Shown: positions 59,610 through 64,000 of the stretch, piece after piece
How the letters are laid out: the number at the start of each line of letters is the position of its first letter
Position numbering within the stretch: position 1 is the stretch's first letter
The notes under the pieces: model-generated
Told to the model about the DNA's origin: nothing
The model's database searches: none
What the model saw: the letters and a program-made list of their open reading frames with translations, nothing else
Assembly: GCA_022841325.1 (NCBI GenBank)
Contig: JALHRS010000012.1
Span: 43,741 to 107,740 of the forward strand
Length of the DNA: 64,000 nt
From: Lysobacterales bacterium
Lineage (GTDB): Bacteria; Pseudomonadota; Gammaproteobacteria; Xanthomonadales; SZUA-5
Reading direction: 5' to 3'
Position numbers and translations under genes: made by a program

Positions 59610-62600
59610 ATGCTGCGCTGCGCTGCGTTTGTGCTGCTCGCCTCCCTGTCAACGTCGATCCTGGCTGCTGACACGGCTGATCCGCTGGCCGGTCTGGAGT
59701 ATCGGCAGGTGGGCCCGAATGCCGGCGGTCGCTTGACCCAGGTATCCGGTGTGATCGGTGATCCGCTGACCTGGTATCTGGCAGCGGCGCAGGGCGGCGT
59801 CTGGAAGAGCGTTGATGGCGGTGTTGCCTGGACCCCGATCTTCGACAAGATGCCGTCCAACTCGGTGGGTTCGCTGGCGGTCGCGCCCAGCGACGCCAAT
59901 GTGATCTACGTCGGTGGTGGCGAAGCCAATGTGCGCGGCAACGCGCAGCCTGGTGAAGGCCTGTTCGTGTCCACCGACGCCGGCAAGTCCTGGCAGCACA
60001 CGCTGAAGATCCGGGCCGCCATCGGCGATATCGAGGTCGATCCGGGCAATGCCGATATCGCCTTTGCGGCGGTACTGGGTTCGCCCTTTGCCAGCTCTGT
60101 CGAACGCGGCGTTTATCGCACCCGCGACGGCGGCAAGTCCTGGCAGCGCGTGCTCGGCATCGATGAAATGAGCGGCGCCAGCGATGTCTCCATCGATGCC
60201 GGCAATCCGCGCATCGTCTGGGCCGGTAGCTGGCAGATGCGACGCATGCCCTGGGGCATGCGCAGCGGTGGCCAGGGCAGCGGACTGTGGCGCTCGGCCG
60301 ATGGCGGCGACACCTGGACCCGTTTGCCGGCTGGCGAGAAAGGCCTGCCCAGGGGCGAATGGGGCAAGGTCGGTGTGGCCGTGTCACCGGCCGATGGCCG
60401 CCGCATCTATGCCCTGATCGAGGCCGAGGACGGCGGCCTGTACCGCTCCGACGACGGCGGCGACAGCTTCACCCGCATCAACGACCATTGGGTGCTGCGC
60501 CAACGCGCCTGGTACTACATGACGCTGGTGCCCGACCCGAACAATGCCGATGTGGTCTGGTTCCCGCAGGTGCGCATGCAGCGCACGCTGGATGGCGGCA
60601 AGACGGTACAACCGGTGGGCGGCTTCGATCACGGCGATCATCACGCCCTCTGGATCGACCCGAGTGCGCCCGAGCGCATGATTTCCGGCAACGACGGTGG
60701 GGTCGAACTGTCGGTGAATGACGGCGCCAGCTGGCGCAAGCCGAATCTGCCACTCGGGCAGTTCTACCATATCGATGTCGATCAGCGCCGCCCCTACCAT
60801 GTCGGCGGCACCCTGCAGGACATGGGCACCATCAGTGGCCCGATCAGCAGCCTGAGCAACCGCGGCACCGCGATGAGCGACTGGCGCTCGGTGGGCGGTG
60901 GCGAAGCCGGTGACTTCCGCTACGACCTCGCACACGCTGGAACCGTTTACGCTGGCGAGTACAGCGGCTACCTCTCGCGTTATGTCGAGGGCACTGGCCA
61001 GTACCGCAACATCTCGTCGGTACCGGCCAGCACCGTGGGCCTGCCGGCCGAGACCATGCGCGAGCGCTTTCAGTGGACGGCGCCGATCGAGCTGTCGCCA
61101 CATGATCCGGCCACGATTTACCACGGTGCCAACGTGCTGTTCCGCAGCCGTGACCGCGGCGAGACCTGGACCATCATCAGCCCCGACCTCAGCCGTAACG
61201 ACAAGTCCAAACAGGGCTGGTCGGGCGGACCGATCACCGGCGACAACACCGGGGTCGAGGTCTATTCGACCATCTTCGCCATCGACGAATCGGCCCTGAC
61301 CCCGGGCGAGATCTGGGTGGGCAGCGATGATGGTCTGGTGCACATCAGCAGCGATGACGGCCAGGACTGGCAGCAGATCACGCCCAAGGGCCTGCCGGTG
61401 GATGCCACGATCGCCAGCCTGCGCACGTCCATGCACCAGGCCGGACGCGCCTACGTCGTCGCCCATCGCTATCGCCTGGGTGATGACCGCCCCTACCTCT
61501 ACGCCAGCGATGACCGCGGCCGCTCCTGGCGCAATCTGGCCAGCTCCCTGCCGCAGAACATGCCGCTGTACGCGATTGCCGAGGACGAGACCGATCCGGC
61601 GACGCTGTATCTGGGCGCCGAACGGGCGATTTATGCCTCCATCGACGGCGGTCGCAACTGGCGGGCGATCCAGCTGAACCTGCCGCCGGTGGCGGTGGTG
61701 GATCTGGAAACCGCGCATGGCGATCTGGTGCTGGGCACGCGCGGGCGCGGCCTCTATGCCTTCCACGATCTGGCCGCCCTGCGCCTGGCCTTGCGCGGCA
61801 AGACCGATCAGGCCTTGCTGGCCGCCCCAGCGCCGGCGACACGCTGGCGCCACGAGTATCGTTGGGGCGAGGACAGCGGCAACAGCAACCCGCCCTATGG
61901 CGCGATGTTCAGTTACTACCTGCCGGCGAAGATCGACGGCGAACTCAAGCTGCGCATCGTCGACAAGAACGGTCAGCTGGTACGCGAACTCAGCAGCACC
62001 GCCAAACCACGGTCCGGCGAGCAGGATGATCCGGATGCGCCCGGCGAAGCCCCCAAGCCCGAACTCTCGCTGGATGCCGGTTGGCATCGGGTGTCCTGGG
62101 ATCTGTCCTACGCCGGCGCCCAGCGTCTCAGTGGCGCCCGATTCTTCGCCGGCGATCCGGAATCGGGCCCCCTGGCCCTGCCCGGCAGCTATCGCGCTGA
62201 ATTGAGCGGCCCGAATCTGACGCTCGGCACCGAGATCACGGTACTCGCCGACCCGCGCTCGCCGGTGGACGCCTCAGCCATGGCCGAGCAGCTGGCTTTT
62301 GCCCTGCAACTGCGCGCCGATCTGGAACGCGCGCGCCTGGGGATCGAATGGCTGCGGGCGGCGCGAGAGCAGGCCGCCGATCTGGGCGAGCGCCTGAAGG
62401 ACGATCAGCGCTACGGTGAGCTGGTCGCGGCAGCAAAGGCGGTAACCGACGATGCCGACACCATCGAAGGCCAGATGCACAATCCCGAAGCCAGGGTCGC
62501 CTACGATTTTCTGCGCGGCCCCAAGGGCCCGCAGCTGTATTCCAAGCTGGCCGGCTTGTTCAGTTCCGCGCAGGACTCCGACCACGCCCCCAGCCAGGGC

Positions 62601-62759
62601 ATGCGCGCCCAGTACGCCCTCTTCAGTGCCGAACTGGCCACTCGTGAAGCGGCGATCGCCAAGATGCGGGCTGGCTCGGTGGCCACGCTGGAGGCTGCCG
62701 CAGCCAAGGCCAGCCTGCCGCGGCTGATCCTGCCCGCCAGTACCGGGAGCGCGCCGTGA
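59610..62759 (+). CDS. Exported BNR/VPS10-type repeat protein (glycosyl-hydrolase-like)
   Basis: 1049 aa. Signal peptide MLRCAAFVLLASLSTSILAA. Residues about 30-720 are BNR/sortilin-style beta-propeller blades with Asp-box motifs: GGVWKSVDGGVAWTPI, GLFVSTDAGKSWQHTL, GVYRTRDGGKSWQRVL, LFRSRDRGETWTIIS. After it a beta-sandwich (about 740-870) and a C-terminal helical domain (about 880-1030, QLAFALQLRADLERARLGIE). Such proteins are annotated as glycosyl hydrolases or xyloglucanase-like, but catalytic Asp residues could not be assigned here. Probably periplasmic or secreted. Its stop overlaps the next gene. Confidence 0.85.
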   Translation: MLRCAAFVLLASLSTSILAADTADPLAGLEYRQVGPNAGGRLTQVSGVIGDPLTWYLAAAQGGVWKSVDGGVAWTPIFDKMPSNSVGSLAVAPSDANVIYVGGGEANVRGNAQPGEGLFVSTDAGKSWQHTLKIRAAIGDIEVDPGNADIAFAAVLGSPFASSVERGVYRTRDGGKSWQRVLGIDEMSGASDVSIDAGNPRIVWAGSWQMRRMPWGMRSGGQGSGLWRSADGGDTWTRLPAGEKGLPRGEWGKVGVAVSPADGRRIYALIEAEDGGLYRSDDGGDSFTRINDHWVLRQRAWYYMTLVPDPNNADVVWFPQVRMQRTLDGGKTVQPVGGFDHGDHHALWIDPSAPERMISGNDGGVELSVNDGASWRKPNLPLGQFYHIDVDQRRPYHVGGTLQDMGTISGPISSLSNRGTAMSDWRSVGGGEAGDFRYDLAHAGTVYAGEYSGYLSRYVEGTGQYRNISSVPASTVGLPAETMRERFQWTAPIELSPHDPATIYHGANVLFRSRDRGETWTIISPDLSRNDKSKQGWSGGPITGDNTGVEVYSTIFAIDESALTPGEIWVGSDDGLVHISSDDGQDWQQITPKGLPVDATIASLRTSMHQAGRAYVVAHRYRLGDDRPYLYASDDRGRSWRNLASSLPQNMPLYAIAEDETDPATLYLGAERAIYASIDGGRNWRAIQLNLPPVAVVDLETAHGDLVLGTRGRGLYAFHDLAALRLALRGKTDQALLAAPAPATRWRHEYRWGEDSGNSNPPYGAMFSYYLPAKIDGELKLRIVDKNGQLVRELSSTAKPRSGEQDDPDAPGEAPKPELSLDAGWHRVSWDLSYAGAQRLSGARFFAGDPESGPLALPGSYRAELSGPNLTLGTEITVLADPRSPVDASAMAEQLAFALQLRADLERARLGIEWLRAAREQAADLGERLKDDQRYGELVAAAKAVTDDADTIEGQMHNPEARVAYDFLRGPKGPQLYSKLAGLFSSAQDSDHAPSQGMRAQYALFSAELATREAAIAKMRAGSVATLEAAAAKASLPRLILPASTGSAP

Positions 62760-62956
62760 TCGGTGCCGTGATCTCGGCCATCGCCCGCTGGGCAGAGCAC
62801 CTGCGGTTTCCGCGCCTGCTGCTGCTCACCGCCGCGCTGTTCGTCGCCGATCTGGCGATACCCGACTTCATTCCCTTCGTCGACGAGATCCTGCTGGCCC
62901 TGGCCACGATCATTCTCGGGCGCATGCGCCGACCCGGGAAGGCGGCGCCCCCTTAA
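62756..62956 (+). CDS. Small DUF6116-like membrane protein
   Basis: 66 aa from GTG 62756, overlapping the previous stop (GTGA). Starts MIGAVISAIARWAEHLRFPR, then LLLLTAALFVADLAIPDFIP and FVDEILLALATIILGRMRRP, two membrane segments with the IPDFIPFVDEILL motif I associate with DUF6116. Function unknown. Translationally coupled to the BNR protein gene. Confidence 0.75.
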   Translation: MIGAVISAIARWAEHLRFPRLLLLTAALFVADLAIPDFIPFVDEILLALATIILGRMRRPGKAAPP

Positions 62957-63154
62957 TCCGGAGAATCTGCCCAGGCGGCCGCGCGGGGTTGTCGGTTGTC
63001 GGTTGTCGGTTGCTGCTGGCTGGTGGCTGGTGGCTCTTGTAGCCCGAACTGCGCGCAGCGCTGTCCGGGCAGTGTACCTGCCCGCCGGGAGCGTGACTTG
63101 CTGGCGGATGACCGCATGCGGCGAGCCGCTTTCGCCCTCCGCTATGATCAGACA

Positions 63155-63328
63155 ATGCCTGCATCGACCAGTGATCCCCGCCCGACGCCACCGGAAAAAC
63201 CGCTGGCCTCCGACTGCTGCGACAGCGGTTGCGCGCGTTGTGTATTCGAGGTCTACGCCGAGGCCAGGGAGCAATACCGGCGAGAGTTGGCTGACTGGCA
63301 GGCACGCCATTCCGGGCAGGAGGATTGA
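63155..63328 (+). CDS. Oxidoreductase-like domain protein
   Basis: 57 aa from ATG 63155. PTPPEKPLASDCCDSGCARC then VFEVYAEAREQYRRELADW: the Pro-rich start, CC-x2-GC-x2-C cluster and following helix of the small 'oxidoreductase-like' family (PF09791 type). Likely metal binding; function unknown. Confidence 0.8.
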   Translation: MPASTSDPRPTPPEKPLASDCCDSGCARCVFEVYAEAREQYRRELADWQARHSGQED

Positions 63329-63431
63329 CGGCGGACCTTCGATTCCGCGGCCACCACATGGAGCACCGGCGCCACACCGGGCACGCGGCTCAAGGCGATC
63401 GATGACTTCGCATTCATGCCCGAGCTCGCCT

Positions 63432-63526
63432 GTGCGAGCGGATTCATCCGCGATCGCTGGCAAGCTGTGGGAGCGGATTCATCCGCGATCGCTGGCAAGC
63501 TGTGGGAGCGGATTCATCCGCGATCG
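63432..63526 (+). repeat. Three tandem GTGGGAGCGG repeats, exact 35-bp period
   Basis: Starts at 63432, 63467 and 63502; core GTGGGAGCGGATTCATCCGC (first copy GTGCGAGCGG), spacer CTGGCAAGCT between. Too few copies and palindromic, so not CRISPR. Confidence 0.8.
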
Positions 63527-63645
63527 CCCGCCGACCGTGCGGCAACGACATGCTGGCTGAAGGTCGAGACCAGGATGCAGGTCGATGGCGGTCGCCGACT
63601 GCGGTCGGGCATGGAGGGATCACGATGAGACCCGAGACCGATTTT

Positions 63646-63733
63646 TCACGCGGAGGCGCGGAGGCCGCGTAGAAAGGCCACTGGCCCTCGATGGCGATGG
63701 CACATCTCCGCGTTCTCCGCGCCTCCGCGTGAG
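63646..63733. repeat. Hairpin TCACGCGGAGGCGCGGAGG / CCGCGCCTCCGCGTGA
   Basis: Outer arms pair over about 20 bases around a spacer with CACTGGCCCTCGATGGCGAT. Same style as 4759-4861 (GCGTTCTCCGCG motif shared). Confidence 0.6.
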
Positions 63734-64000
63734 ACATCCGGCCAGCTGCCGCGGATGGCGCCGCGCTGCAGAGCGGCCTCAGCGCCTGGCGAGCGCTGCA
63801 CGGCACATAGCGGTACGCGCGCCAAACGGGTTCATGACCCGCGTGCAGTGTCGGACCGATGCACGTGGCTCTCCATGAACCCATATCGTAACGTGTTGAT
63901 TTGTGCACGTTGACGTAGGTTGCCGTGAAAGTCGTTCAGGCGAGAGCTGTCGCTCCCTCCCCGATGTTCGGGGAGGGGTGGGGTGGGGTTAGGCAGGAAA

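Larger units (their letters stand above)
63329..64000. other. Terminal intergenic region of repeats, no gene
   Basis: Holds three tandem GTGGGAGCGG repeats (63432-63526), a hairpin (63646-63733), a GACGTAGGTTGCCGTG relic (63911) and a CCTCCCCGA/TCGGGGAGG hairpin (63956-63976). Frames in this region are repeat shadows. Confidence 0.55.

Noticed and set aside
60384..62087. 567-codon minus-strand open frame
   Set aside because: Shadow of the BNR-repeat protein gene.
63432..63526. CRISPR-like tandem repeat
   Set aside because: Only three units, spacers identical, repeats palindromic and present singly elsewhere; no cas genes.

Overview
The window reads as chromosomal DNA of a high-GC gammaproteobacterium, most likely a Xanthomonadales member (Xanthomonadaceae/Rhodanobacteraceae type). 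The clues are GTAG-headed palindromic repeats like those of Stenotrophomonas, the ffh/ypjD neighbourhood, a DUF6116-like membrane protein, an oxidoreductase-like Cys protein and a secreted protein ending in NGFE. Housekeeping genes are GC-rich with short, repeat-laden intergenic spaces. The interval from about 9.6 to 29.8 kb is different: mixed, partly AT-rich, with broken genes, duplications and defence genes.

Layout. 1-9.4 kb: a peptide/H+ symporter (cut by the window edge), an array of GTAG palindromes, ffh with divergent ypjD, then a minus-strand run of a Pat-type acetyl-CoA-synthetase/GNAT fusion, an HDAC-family deacetylase and a Nudix hydrolase. 9.6-15.0 kb: a 5.4-kb integrative element in tRNA-Arg(TCG). 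It has 49-bp att repeats, 22-bp near-identical motifs inside each end, a P4-type integrase, phage-remnant and unknown genes, and a two-gene cassette of a nucleotidyltransferase-like protein with an unrecognised 335-aa partner. 15-29.8 kb: a defence-rich accessory region. It holds a broken DUF6036-like gene, a NucS/DUF91-like nuclease gene split into two overlapping fragments around a HEPN/nucleotidyltransferase toxin-antitoxin pair, a SIR2-domain gene, and a type I restriction operon (hsdR-hsdM-zinc ribbon-hsdS-TIGR02391/HEPN-like).

30-64 kb is mostly core and lifestyle genes: a degenerate GGDEF/EAL response regulator, a CPA2 antiporter with unusual architecture, a GspE/PilB-type ATPase diverging from pilU, PhzF, tRNA-Ala and tRNA-Glu, a secreted beta-helix protein, an M50-like peptidase, an entericidin-like lipoprotein, a lipoprotein alkylsulfatase, a large FG-GAP/Ig-like secreted protein, a convergent LuxR regulator/histidine kinase pair, Sua5, an acetolactate-synthase-like ThDP enzyme followed by an aldehyde dehydrogenase, a SleB-type hydrolase and a BNR-repeat exoprotein.

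The best candidate for an undescribed system is the nucleotidyltransferase-like/335-aa pair at 9771-11236: it is compact, translationally coupled, and the only co-directional cargo operon of the element. The split nuclease with its embedded toxin-antitoxin pair is second. All function calls come from reading the sequence by eye; no database search was run.
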